Shown: in pieces, positions 1 to 7,925 of the stretch
How positions within the stretch are numbered: the stretch's first letter is position 1
How the letters are laid out: each line of letters opens with the position of its first letter
Assembly (NCBI RefSeq): GCF_003034915.1
Contig: NZ_PZJX01000028.1
Location: 62,001-126,000 of the forward strand
Direction of reading: 5' to 3'
Source: Mesorhizobium helmanticense
Lineage (GTDB): Bacteria > Pseudomonadota > Alphaproteobacteria > Rhizobiales > Rhizobiaceae
Length of the DNA: 64,000 bases
Program-made: the position numbers and the translations under genes
Notes under the pieces: model-generated
The model's database searches: none
What the model saw: the letters and a program-made list of their open reading frames with translations, nothing else
What the model was told of the DNA's origin: nothing

Positions 1-71
1 CTCTCGACGCCTGCGGTGTTTTTCCTCTTTTTTCGTGACGCGGCGGCGCCGGGTGACTATATCTTGGGGTG

Positions 72-500
72 ATGACCACGACGATCCAGACGATACGCGA
101 CGACTTCTCCCTGCTCGATGAGTGGGAAGACCGCTATCGCTATGTGATCGAATTGGGCGAAGCGCTGCCGCCGTTCCCCGACGCCGACCGCAACCCCACC
201 AACAAGGTGCCCGGCTGCGTCAGCCAGGTGTGGTTGACCACCGAACAAGGACCGGGCGCCGACCCGGTTATCACCTTCCAGGGCGATTCGGACGCCCATA
301 TCGTGCGCGGCCTTGTTGCCATCATGCTGGCACTGTTTTCGGGGCGACCCGCCAGCGAGATCCGGAACACGGATGCCGAAGCCACTTTGAAGGCGCTCGG
401 CCTCGACGAACACCTGTCGCCGCAGCGCGCCAATGGTCTTCGTTCGATGGTCAAGCGCATCAAGCGCGATGCCGAGGCAGCCTTGAAGCAGACCGCCTGA
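72..500 (+). CDS. sufE: SufE cysteine desulfurase sulfur acceptor
   Basis: SufE takes persulfide sulfur from the cysteine desulfurase SufS and hands it to the SufBCD scaffold during iron-sulfur cluster assembly in the cytoplasm. The protein is about 142 residues, the usual size. The family signature VPGCVSQVW is present, with the sulfur-accepting Cys at about residue 49. ATG at 72 is preferred; an overlapping GTG at 69 would add one residue. The gene stands alone here, away from any suf operon, as is common in rhizobia. It converges with the MucR-like gene, with a hairpin between the two stop codons. Confidence 0.93.
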   Translation: MTTTIQTIRDDFSLLDEWEDRYRYVIELGEALPPFPDADRNPTNKVPGCVSQVWLTTEQGPGADPVITFQGDSDAHIVRGLVAIMLALFSGRPASEIRNTDAEATLKALGLDEHLSPQRANGLRSMVKRIKRDAEAALKQTA

Positions 501-507
501 TCACTCC

Positions 508-536
508 AAAAAGCAAACGGCGCCCGAGGGCGCCGT
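508..536 (-). terminator. Intrinsic terminator of the MucR-like gene
   Basis: Perfect 8-bp stem ACGGCGCC/GGCGCCGT (517-524 with 529-536) and a 4-nt loop. Read on the minus strand it is followed by a T-rich stretch (complement of AAAAAGCAAA, 508-517). It lies 37 bases past the stop of the minus-strand regulator. The plus-strand side lacks a T-run, so it should act mainly on the regulator; the stem could still stabilise the sufE 3' end. Confidence 0.65.
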
Positions 537-573
537 CGACTGTCGTATCCAGGCTGCAGGGAGAGAGCCGGCT

Positions 574-1008
574 TCAGCGCCCTTTGCGCTTGCGGCCGAG
601 ACCCATCTTCTTGGCGAGTTGGGAGCGGGCAGCGGCGTAGTTCGGAGCAACCATCGGATAGCTTGCGTCCAAATTCCACTTTTCGCGATACTCGTCCGGC
701 GTCAGACCGTAATGGGTCATCAAATGACGCTTCAGCGATTTGAACTTCTTGCCGTCCTCAAGGCAGACGATGTAGTCGTCATGGACGGAGCGTTTCGGGT
801 TTACAGCCGGCTTCTGCTTGTCGGCAGGAGGCTGTTCGCTGGCACCGCCCACGCGCCCGAGAGCGGCATGGACATCAGCGATAAGGTTCGGCAGTTCGCC
901 GACCGGCACTGGATTGTTGCTGACATAGGCGGCCACCACATCGGCGGTCAATTCGATCAGCGCATCACTGTTTCTGGAAGGTGTTTCGACAATATCCATG
1001 GTCTTCAT
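574..1008 (-). CDS. Ros/MucR-family zinc-finger transcriptional regulator
   Basis: A 144-residue protein of the Ros/MucR family, which binds AT-rich DNA and controls exopolysaccharide, motility and cell-cycle genes in rhizobia. The N-terminal region (about 10-50) matches the oligomerisation region of the family, and the prokaryotic zinc finger follows. The metal ligands read Cys82-x2-Asp85-x9-His95-x3-His99, so the second Cys of classical Ros is replaced by Asp, as described for some Mesorhizobium loti Ml proteins. A basic tail ([12 protein letters not shown]) follows. Two ATGs (1008, 999) are possible. A T-rich upstream region could be its own target site. It is a chromosomal MucR-like paralogue; I cannot say which one. 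Confidence 0.88.
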   Translation of the reverse strand: MKTMDIVETPSRNSDALIELTADVVAAYVSNNPVPVGELPNLIADVHAALGRVGGASEQPPADKQKPAVNPKRSVHDDYIVCLEDGKKFKSLKRHLMTHYGLTPDEYREKWNLDASYPMVAPNYAAARSQLAKKMGLGRKRKGR

Positions 1009-1432
1009 GGCCCCAACGAGTGTTGTTTCTGTCTACGCCCTTTTTTGAAAGGTCGGGCATCGCGCGAACTTTTTTGCAGGAAAGAGCCTCTACGATTCGC
1101 GTCGCGGCATCTTAATGGGCCTGTAGACCAAGTAAGTCAATTCGCTTGTGGCGCTATATTCGTTGTTGTTGATCAAATAGTCCGCGATCAGCTTCAATCT
1201 TTCGTGCTGCGTGTAGCTTTGGGTATTTCTCTGGTCAGACCAGCGGCCGTTGACGCGACGTAAGGCCGTCTTTACATCCGTAATGTGCGTCGAAGAAGGC
1301 CCAATGCTTGGCTATGCTTGATCCTGACACATGGCTATCTGGTTGTTTCCCAAATCAACAAAACCACAGGTTGCGATGTGCTTGCTGCACATTAGCAAAC
1401 CAGAAATCAGCGCTGCCGCCGGCACGGATCCG
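1009..1432. other. Intergenic region, presumed regulator promoter
   Basis: 424 bases without a convincing gene, between the MucR-like gene and the SH3-like gene, both on the minus strand. It must hold the regulator's promoter. Two T6 tracts (1041-1046 and 1070-1075) lie 29 bp apart; such T-tracts are the kind of sequence Ros/MucR proteins bind, so autoregulation is plausible. No RNA gene was recognised. Confidence 0.4.
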
Positions 1433-1804
1433 TCAATGGGGAGCGATGTACTTTCCATAAACCCAGCCGGTGACGAAATTGCCGCTTTGAGCCGGATCGT
1501 GCCAGACTTCGCACCAGCGATAGCGTACCTTTTCCACCTGCTGCGAGGCCGGTTGATTAGCGATATCGAGCAGGTTGACGCCGCCGGTGCATCTGCCGGT
1601 CATCTGCAGAACGGTGCCGTTGGGATAGGCGGCCTGCTTCTGCGATGACCCCGAGGGATATTTGCGCACATTGAGCGTGTCGCCAGACGGCACGTTGGTC
1701 ACTTGCCAAGCTGCGAACACGGTTGCATGAGATTGGCCGGCATGGGCCAGAACAGTCAAAGCGACGGCGAGAGCCGCAGCGGTGCGAACATAGTATTTCA
1801 TCAT
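1433..1804 (-). CDS. Small secreted SH3-like domain protein
   Basis: About 123 residues beginning with two Met, then a hydrophobic signal peptide (roughly 1-28, ending AGQSHA). The mature part carries the bacterial SH3 signature: DTLNVRKYPSG near the start, a turn with Cys in MTGRCTG, a second Cys in RYRWCEVWH, and GWVYGKYIAPH at the end. Bacterial SH3 domains usually bind cell-wall or periplasmic ligands; two Cys about 40 residues apart could form a disulfide. A purine-rich Shine-Dalgarno (GAGGAGAGG) precedes the start. Specific function is unknown. Confidence 0.8.
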   Translation of the reverse strand: MMKYYVRTAAALAVALTVLAHAGQSHATVFAAWQVTNVPSGDTLNVRKYPSGSSQKQAAYPNGTVLQMTGRCTGGVNLLDIANQPASQQVEKVRYRWCEVWHDPAQSGNFVTGWVYGKYIAPH

Positions 1805-1919
1805 CGTCCTCTCCTCGGCTCATCTTCTCGAGCCCGACATCACAATGCATCACGACCCTTGAACCCGCGCTGATCGGCGTGTTCATTCGCCATTCAAGTA
1901 ACTTCCACAGTGAGACTCA

Positions 1920-4046
1920 ATGACCAAAACCTCAGCATTTCCGACCGCCAGCCCGCCACAGCCAGAGAAGCGGCCGGTGTTCGACGTCCATCATGGAGTG
2001 ACCCGGACGGACGATTATGCCTGGCTGAGAGCCGATAATTGGCAAGAGATGTTCAGGGATCCATCCCTGCTCGACAGCCATATCCGCGCTCAACTGGAAG
2101 CCGAGAACGCCTATCAGGCGGCGCTGATGGCCGACACTGCCCGGCTGCAGAAGCAGCTTTTCGGGGAAATGAAGGGTCGCATCAAGGAAGACGATTCGTC
2201 CGTGCCGATGAAGGACGGGCCTTATGCCTACGGGTCGTCCTTCAAGCTCGGCGGCGAGCAGCCGCGCTATTTCCGCATGCCACGCGATGGCGGCGACGAG
2301 CAGATCCTGCTCGACGGCGACGCGGAAGCCGAGGGCAAAGCCTATTTCCGCATCGGCGGCGTCGACCATTCGGCCGATCACCAAAAGCTCTTGTGGGCGT
2401 TCGACGACAAGGGCTCCGAATTCTTCACGCTTCGCGTGCGCGACCTCGCCAGCGGCAACGAGCTGACCGACCAGATCGCGGATACGGGCGGCGGCGGGGT
2501 GTGGGATGCCGGCGATGACGGATTTTTCTACACCCGCCTCGATTCCAACCACCGCCCCTCCAAGGTGCTGTTCCACGCTCTCGGTGACAAGCCTGAAAAC
2601 GACCGGCTGATCTATGAGGAAACCGACCCCGGCTTCTTCATGAATGTCGGCGGCACCCGCTCCAACGAATGGATCATGATCGGCATCAACGATCATGAGA
2701 CCTCGGAATACCGCATTATGCGCGCCGACGAGCCGCTGGCCGAACCGAAGCTGGTTTGCCCGCGCGAGACCGGCCTGCAATACGACCTCGAGGAAGGCGG
2801 CGACATCTTCTTCATCCTGACCAATGCCGACGGCGCCAAGGATTTCAAGATCATGACGGCGGCGGCCGGCGATCCGGTGCGCGCCAACTGGCAGGAACTG
2901 GTGCCGCACGAAGCGGGCCGGCTGATCCTCTCGGTGATCGGCTTCAGGGATCATATGGTCAGGCTCGAGCGCAAGGAGGGCCTGCCGCGCATCGTCATTC
3001 GCGACCGCAAGAGCGGCGAGGAACACCTCATCTCGCTCGACGAGGAAGCCTTCTCGCTCGGCCTGTCGGGATCTTATGAATACGACACCGAGATCATGCG
3101 CTTTTCCTATTCGTCGATGACAACGCCGGCGCAGGTTTTCGACTACAACATGCGCACCCGAGAGCGCGTGCTGCTGAAGACCCAGGAAGTCCCGTCCGGA
3201 CACGACCCGGACCACTATGTCACCCGGCGGCTGATGGCGCCCGCCAGCGACGGCGAGCTGGTGCCGATCTCGCTCATCCATCACCGCGATACGCCGCTCA
3301 ACGGATCGGCACCTTGCCTGCTCTACGGCTATGGCTCCTACGGCATCACGGTGCCGGCCTCGTTCAACACCAACTGCCTTTCGCTGGTCGACCGCGGTTT
3401 TGTCTACGCGATCGCCCATGTCCGCGGCGGCAAGGACAAGGGCTACGGCTGGTACGACGACGGCAAGCGGGCGCACAAGATGAATACGTTCACGGATTTC
3501 ATCGCTGTCGCGCATCATCTCGTCACCGAGCGCTACACGGCGCACGACCGCATCGTCGCGCAAGGCGGCTCGGCCGGCGGCATGCTGATGGGGGCGATCG
3601 CCAACATGGCGCCGGAATGCTTCGGCGGCATCGTCGCCGAGGTTCCGTTCGTCGACGTGCTCACCACCATGCTCGACGCGACCTTGCCGCTGACACCGCC
3701 GGAATGGCCAGAATGGGGCAATCCGATCGCTTCGCAAGAGGATTACCACACGATCGCCGCCTACTCGCCCTATGACAATGTCGGCGCGCTCGACTATCCG
3801 CCGATCCTGGCGCTGGCCGGCCTTACCGATCCGCGCGTCACCTATTGGGAGCCGGCCAAATGGGTGGCGCGGCTGCGCGAGCGCAAGAGCGGCGACAATC
3901 CGGTGCTGTTCAAGATCAACATGGATTCCGGCCATGCCGGCGCCTCCGGCCGTTTTTCGCGGCTGGAGGAGATCGCCTATACATATGCCTTTGCGCTGAA
4001 GGTTGCAGGCAAGGCCGACCTTGCCGCACACGAAGTTTTGAGCTGA
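1920..4046 (+). CDS. S9 family oligopeptidase B-like serine peptidase
   Basis: A 708-residue prolyl oligopeptidase-family peptidase, closest in style to oligopeptidase B (PtrB), which cleaves short peptides after basic residues in the cytoplasm. The N-terminal beta-propeller covers roughly residues 70-420, followed by the alpha/beta-hydrolase domain. The triad is visible: Ser551 in GGSAGG, Asp637 in LTDPRV and His672 in DSGHAG. No signal peptide is present. Length is normal for the family. It is monocistronic with a strong intrinsic terminator about 20 bases after the stop. Confidence 0.93.
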   Translation: MTKTSAFPTASPPQPEKRPVFDVHHGVTRTDDYAWLRADNWQEMFRDPSLLDSHIRAQLEAENAYQAALMADTARLQKQLFGEMKGRIKEDDSSVPMKDGPYAYGSSFKLGGEQPRYFRMPRDGGDEQILLDGDAEAEGKAYFRIGGVDHSADHQKLLWAFDDKGSEFFTLRVRDLASGNELTDQIADTGGGGVWDAGDDGFFYTRLDSNHRPSKVLFHALGDKPENDRLIYEETDPGFFMNVGGTRSNEWIMIGINDHETSEYRIMRADEPLAEPKLVCPRETGLQYDLEEGGDIFFILTNADGAKDFKIMTAAAGDPVRANWQELVPHEAGRLILSVIGFRDHMVRLERKEGLPRIVIRDRKSGEEHLISLDEEAFSLGLSGSYEYDTEIMRFSYSSMTTPAQVFDYNMRTRERVLLKTQEVPSGHDPDHYVTRRLMAPASDGELVPISLIHHRDTPLNGSAPCLLYGYGSYGITVPASFNTNCLSLVDRGFVYAIAHVRGGKDKGYGWYDDGKRAHKMNTFTDFIAVAHHLVTERYTAHDRIVAQGGSAGGMLMGAIANMAPECFGGIVAEVPFVDVLTTMLDATLPLTPPEWPEWGNPIASQEDYHTIAAYSPYDNVGALDYPPILALAGLTDPRVTYWEPAKWVARLRERKSGDNPVLFKINMDSGHAGASGRFSRLEEIAYTYAFALKVAGKADLAAHEVLS

Positions 4047-4067
4047 TTTTCCGCTCGCAATTGCAAC

Positions 4068-4098
4068 AGCCGCGCGCTACCCAGTGCGCGGCTTTTTT
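4068..4098 (+). terminator. Intrinsic terminator of the S9 peptidase gene
   Basis: Perfect stem AGCCGCGC/GCGCGGCT (4068-4075 with 4086-4093) with a 10-nt loop and a run of six T (4093-4098). This is a textbook rho-independent terminator 22 bases after the peptidase stop codon. It implies that the SET-domain gene starting at 4136 needs its own promoter or depends on readthrough. Confidence 0.88.
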
Positions 4099-4135
4099 CC
4101 AGCCGCAAACCACCCGGTCACGCCAAGGTTCCGCC

Positions 4136-4525
4136 ATGCTGCTCGTCGACGTCTATCTCGACAAATCGCCCATCCAAGGCATCGGCGTTTTCGCCAAGAA
4201 CCATATTCCCCGAGGCACGCTGGTGTGGAAGCTCGACCCCAGATACGACCGCCGCATCGAGGTCGAGACCTACGAGCGCGAAACCGGGCCGGTCAAAGCC
4301 TATCTCGACCGCTACTCCTATCCCGATCGCCGCGACCCCAACTACATCGTCTTCGAAGCCGACGATGCGCGCTATATGAACCACGACGATGATCCGAATT
4401 GCGACGTGTCCTCGCCGGAGGAGACATATGCGTTGCGCGACATCGCGGCCGGCGAGGAATTGACCTGCGACTACAATCATTTCTTCGAAACCGGTTTCGA
4501 TTTCCTGGGCGATCGCCACCCGTAG
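4136..4525 (+). CDS. SET-domain protein (putative lysine methyltransferase)
   Basis: A 129-residue protein that is essentially a bare SET domain. It has the N-terminal IQGIGVFAKNHIPRGT segment, the pseudoknot motif RYMNHDDDPNC (equivalent to the eukaryotic NHSC motif that binds S-adenosylmethionine) and GEELTCDYN near the end. The Cys-rich post-SET region is missing, as in most bacterial members. The likely reaction is lysine methylation of a protein; the target is unknown. The ATG at 4136 is preferred over longer in-frame starts because upstream codons lie inside the peptidase gene and its terminator. Confidence 0.85.
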   Translation: MLLVDVYLDKSPIQGIGVFAKNHIPRGTLVWKLDPRYDRRIEVETYERETGPVKAYLDRYSYPDRRDPNYIVFEADDARYMNHDDDPNCDVSSPEETYALRDIAAGEELTCDYNHFFETGFDFLGDRHP

Positions 4526-4729
4526 ATCGGGAACGTGGAATGCAGCGCGGGCAGGATTGACAACACCGGACCTTCAGCGCACCTTCCAGGCAGGTGGATA
4601 CGACCTGCTGCTTGCACCCTCCGGGGTAAGGTGAATGTATCGAGCCACTTCAGGCTCCCTTTGCCCGAACGAACGGGTCAGTAACGCAAGCCCTGACGTC
4701 TTCCGTTCTTCGAAGCAAAGGATCATTCC

Positions 4730-5578
4730 ATGCGCGATTTCCGCGATGCAAAAGCCATGGCGCAAACGCTGTCCGAAGCGCTGAGCGCCAAATCCATTTC
4801 CCTGTCCCACAGCGAAAGCCTCGAGCTCATTGCCAGGATCCTCGGCCTCCGCGACTGGAACGTGTTGGCTGCGAGGATTCAGGCGAGCCAACCAGTCGGT
4901 GCCAGGCCCGGAAACCCGGCGCCCGAGGCCAGCCCGCCCCCCTCCTCCGGCGCGGATCTGCCGATTTTTCCAATGCGGGATTTCGTGCTCTTTCCGCAAA
5001 TGACGGTGCCGGTCTTCGTGGGCCGCGACAAAACGCGGCGCGCGGTGGAGCACGCGGTGGCAGGCGACCGCCGCGTTCTTGTGGTCGCCCAGAGGCGGGC
5101 GACCGACGATGATCCCGGCAACCTTGATTCTCTCTATCCGGTGGGTGTCACGGCAAGCGTGATAAACTGCCAGACGCAGGTGGATGGGGTTCTCAAGGTC
5201 TCCGTCTCCGGCCTCCAGCGAGCCGCGATCCTTCGCCTGGTCAACGCCGACTTTCTGACGGCGGAGGTCGCGCCGGTCGAAGAGCAGCGTGGCCAATCGG
5301 CGGAGGCGGAAGCACGTTCGAGCGCGGTTCTCGAAACATATCAGAGCTACGCCAACATCGATTTTTCCTCGATCCAAAGAAGGCCCAAGGCACGGCTCGG
5401 CCTGCCCTCCATCGGCGATCCCGGCGTCCTAGCCGATACGCTCGCGCCGCTGCTGTCGATCAGTATTGAACAGAAGCAGCAACTTCTGGAAACCGGTGAT
5501 GTCGTCGCCCGGCTCGAAAAAATCCTCGACCTGATGAAGGCCGGCCGGCCTGAGAAAAGGCCAGCGCCAACCGGCTGA
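4730..5578 (+). CDS. Lon N-terminal-domain protein with glyoxalase-related N-terminus
   Basis: 282 residues in two parts. Residues 1-50 (RDFRDAKAMAQTL, then SHSESLELIARILGLRDWN) match the short helical domain that precedes some glyoxalase-like proteins in alphaproteobacteria. After a Pro-rich linker, residues 77-280 are a full Lon substrate-binding N domain (starting LPIFPMRDFVLFPQM, then VPVFVGRDK) including the C-terminal helical region. The AAA+ ATPase and Ser-Lys protease domains of Lon are absent and there is no sequence for them downstream. It may therefore bind unfolded or specific proteins without degrading them, or act as an adaptor. No operon partner is evident. Confidence 0.85.
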   Translation: MRDFRDAKAMAQTLSEALSAKSISLSHSESLELIARILGLRDWNVLAARIQASQPVGARPGNPAPEASPPPSSGADLPIFPMRDFVLFPQMTVPVFVGRDKTRRAVEHAVAGDRRVLVVAQRRATDDDPGNLDSLYPVGVTASVINCQTQVDGVLKVSVSGLQRAAILRLVNADFLTAEVAPVEEQRGQSAEAEARSSAVLETYQSYANIDFSSIQRRPKARLGLPSIGDPGVLADTLAPLLSISIEQKQQLLETGDVVARLEKILDLMKAGRPEKRPAPTG

Positions 5579-5584
5579 CGGGTG

Positions 5585-6532
5585 CTAGTTCGCCGGCTTG
5601 CGCGCGGGATAGCCGTTGGGGTGCGGCGGGACGGCCTTCAGATAGGCCGCGATCGCCGCGCGGTCGTCCGGCGTCAGCTCGGCCATGTTTCTCTGCACGT
5701 CGACCATGGCGCCGCCAACGGAATCGAAATCCGGCGTGAAGCCGGTTTCGAGATAGTTGGCGATGTCGGCCTGCGACCACTCGCCGATGCCGCCTTCGCC
5801 CGGGGTGATGTTCGGTACGATGCCCTTGCCTTCGGCGGCAGTGGCTCCGGCCAGCCATTCGCTCTTCGTAGTGCCGCCGGTAAAGTCCCGCGGCGTGTGG
5901 CATTCGCCGCAATGGCCCGGTCCTTCGACGAGATAGCGGCCGGCCAACACCGGCTCCGGCGTGCCGTCGGGGAAAGCAATCACCGGCTGATCGCTCAGAT
6001 AGAGCCGTTTCCACAGCCCGATGCCGCGACGGATGTTGAACGGGAAGCCCAGCGAATTGGCGGGCGCCTTGCCGGCCACCGCCGGAAGCGTCTTCAGGAA
6101 GGCGTAGAGATCGGCAATGTCGGCCGGCTTCATGCGGGCATAGGATGCGTAGGGAAACGCCGGATAGAAATGCTCGCCACTCGGCGAGACACCCTTCAGC
6201 ATGGCGTTGGCGAGGTCTTCGACCGACCATGCGCCAATGCCGTCCTTGGCATCCTGCGAAATATTCGGCGGCACGAAGGTGCCGAACGGCGTCTTGAGTT
6301 CGAGACCGCCAACCAGCTGAAGGCGGGCATCGCCCTGCGAGCCCGGCTTGGAATGGCATGACGTGCAGCCGCCGGCATAAAAGATGCGCTTGCCCTTGGC
6401 GGCATCGCCGGGACCGAGTTTCGCCAGCGTTTCAGCATCGAGCCTGACCGGGGCCGACAGGAAGCACGCGGCAACCGCGCCGACGCCACCCAGAACGAGA
6501 GCAGCGCCGACGAGCTTCTTCAGCAAGCGCAT
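5585..6532 (-). CDS. Di-heme c-type cytochrome
   Basis: 315 residues with an N-terminal membrane/signal segment (about 5-27) and two heme c sites, CTSCH at 56-60 and CGECH at 208-212, each in a class I cytochrome fold. This arrangement resembles the di-heme cytochrome subunits of periplasmic dehydrogenases (alcohol, gluconate or aldehyde dehydrogenases), but no dehydrogenase subunit is adjacent. Its start is 9 bases after the cytochrome c' stop, so the two form an operon. It probably transfers electrons in the periplasm toward a terminal oxidase; the donor is unknown. Confidence 0.88.
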   Translation of the reverse strand: MRLLKKLVGAALVLGGVGAVAACFLSAPVRLDAETLAKLGPGDAAKGKRIFYAGGCTSCHSKPGSQGDARLQLVGGLELKTPFGTFVPPNISQDAKDGIGAWSVEDLANAMLKGVSPSGEHFYPAFPYASYARMKPADIADLYAFLKTLPAVAGKAPANSLGFPFNIRRGIGLWKRLYLSDQPVIAFPDGTPEPVLAGRYLVEGPGHCGECHTPRDFTGGTTKSEWLAGATAAEGKGIVPNITPGEGGIGEWSQADIANYLETGFTPDFDSVGGAMVDVQRNMAELTPDDRAAIAAYLKAVPPHPNGYPARKPAN

Positions 6533-6541
6533 CGCCCGCGA

Positions 6542-6985
6542 TCAGCCCTTCTTTATCCGGTAGCTCTGATGACAAGTGCCGCAATTGGAAGCGATTGTTC
6601 CAAACTGCGCCTTCAGGCTGTCGACATCAGCGGGTGCAGCAGCAACCGCAGCCTTGACGTCAGCGAGGTACTTTTGTTCGGCCGTCTTGAAGCCAGCCAT
6701 GTCTTCCCAGATCTTGGGGGCAGCCGTGGTGTCTCCGGTATCGCTGCCCGCCGGGAAAAGCGTTTCGACGTCGGTATCGAATTTCTCGGCATTGGCCTGA
6801 AGCGCCTGCAACTGCGTCAGCACCGCCGCAGCATCGTAGGGCTCCTCGCCCTTGACCACTTTCGACAATCCGCCAACGATCTTTCCGCGGTCCTTCATCA
6901 GAGCCTGCCGATCCAGTATCGGGTCGGCAAGAGCCGCCGAGCCGGCAAAGGCGAGCATAGAGATGGCGATAACAAGCTTTCTCAT
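6542..6985 (-). CDS. Cytochrome c' (class II cytochrome c)
   Basis: 147 residues: a signal peptide (about 1-20, ending SAALA), a four-helix-bundle body and a C-terminal heme motif CGTCHQSYR (Cys135, Cys138, His139), the position typical of class II cytochromes. Cytochromes c' bind NO and can protect against nitrosative stress in denitrifying and symbiotic alphaproteobacteria. It is the first gene of a two-gene unit with the di-heme cytochrome. Whether it is penta- or hexacoordinate cannot be judged with certainty from sequence. Confidence 0.9.
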   Translation of the reverse strand: MRKLVIAISMLAFAGSAALADPILDRQALMKDRGKIVGGLSKVVKGEEPYDAAAVLTQLQALQANAEKFDTDVETLFPAGSDTGDTTAAPKIWEDMAGFKTAEQKYLADVKAAVAAAPADVDSLKAQFGTIASNCGTCHQSYRIKKG

Positions 6986-7101
6986 TCAATTGGCTCCATG
7001 TTGAGGCACCCCAGGACAAAACGCTAACGGCAAGGATGGCTTAATAATTCCAGAACTTCGCCTCACGGTTGCGTGAATCTTGCGATCTCGAGCTTCAAAA
7101 G

Positions 7102-7128
7102 AAAAAAGCCCCGGTCGTGCCGGGGCTT
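7102..7128 (-). terminator. Intrinsic terminator of sodB
   Basis: Perfect 9-bp stem AAGCCCCGG/CCGGGGCTT (7106-7114 with 7120-7128), 5-nt loop, and an A-run at 7102-7107 that gives U-residues on the minus-strand transcript. It begins 15 bases after the sodB stop. Confidence 0.88.
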
Positions 7129-7142
7129 GTCTGCAAAGTGGA

Positions 7143-7739
7143 TCAGGCCTTTTCGTAAAGCTCCAGGACGTGGTCCCAGTTGATGAGACTGTCGACGAAG
7201 GCTTCGAGATATTTCGGCCGGGCGTTGCGATAGTCTATGTAGTAGGAATGTTCCCAGACATCGACGCCAAGGATCGGCGTCGCGCCATGGACGAGCGGGT
7301 TCTCGCCATTTGGCGTCTTCGAGATCGCCAGCTTGCCGTCCTTGACCGAAACCCAGGCCCAGCCCGAACCGAACTGGGTGGTGCCGGCGGCGATGAAGTC
7401 CGCCTTGAACTTGTCGTAGCCGCCCAGGTCGCTATCGACGGCCTTCTGCAGGGCGCCCGGCAATTTGTTGCCGCCGCCGCCCTTCTTCATCCATTTCCAG
7501 AAATGGATGTGGTTGTAGTGCTGGGCGGCATTGTTGAAGAGCCCGGCGTTCTTGCCGAAGGATTGTTTGACGACTTCCTCGACCGACAGGTCGCCCATGC
7601 CGGCCTCCGCGGCCAGCTTGTTGCCGTTGTCGACATAGGCCTTGTGGTGCTTGTCGTGGTGATACTCCAGCGTCTCCTTCGACATGTAAGGCTGCAAGGC
7701 CTCGTAGTCATAGGGCAGAGCGGGCAATTCGAAAGCCAT
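7143..7739 (-). CDS. sodB: Superoxide dismutase, Fe type
   Basis: 198 residues converting superoxide to hydrogen peroxide and oxygen. The metal ligands are visible: His27 in LEYHHDKHH, His in NNAAQHYNHIHFW, and Asp and His in DVWEHSYYIDYRN. The Gln in NNAAQ is the N-terminal-domain Gln typical of iron enzymes, so Fe is favoured over Mn; cambialistic use cannot be excluded. The ATG at 7739 is preferred because MAFELPALPYDYEAL is the normal start and a purine-rich Shine-Dalgarno (GAGGGAG) precedes it; a longer frame upstream lacks homology. No signal peptide, so cytoplasmic. Confidence 0.95.
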   Translation of the reverse strand: MAFELPALPYDYEALQPYMSKETLEYHHDKHHKAYVDNGNKLAAEAGMGDLSVEEVVKQSFGKNAGLFNNAAQHYNHIHFWKWMKKGGGGNKLPGALQKAVDSDLGGYDKFKADFIAAGTTQFGSGWAWVSVKDGKLAISKTPNGENPLVHGATPILGVDVWEHSYYIDYRNARPKYLEAFVDSLINWDHVLELYEKA

Positions 7740-7925
7740 GGATAATACTCCCTCGTGGAAAGAACCCGGTGTCGATACCGGACTAAGATAGGGCTGGATT
7801 GAGCTGGAACAACTCCGGAATGAAGCGCCGGTTCCCTTTCTAGGCGGGTTCCGGAAAAGTGTCACATGGTTTTGCGCAAGGACCCTGCGTCAAAACAACG
7901 GGCGGGCACGCAAAACGATAGCGGG

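Noticed and set aside
1932..4031. Long open frame on the minus strand opposite the S9 peptidase (699 residues)
   Set aside because: It is the antisense of a clear peptidase with an intact catalytic triad; composition is Arg/Ala/Val-rich and no motif is found. Long shadow frames are normal in GC-rich DNA.
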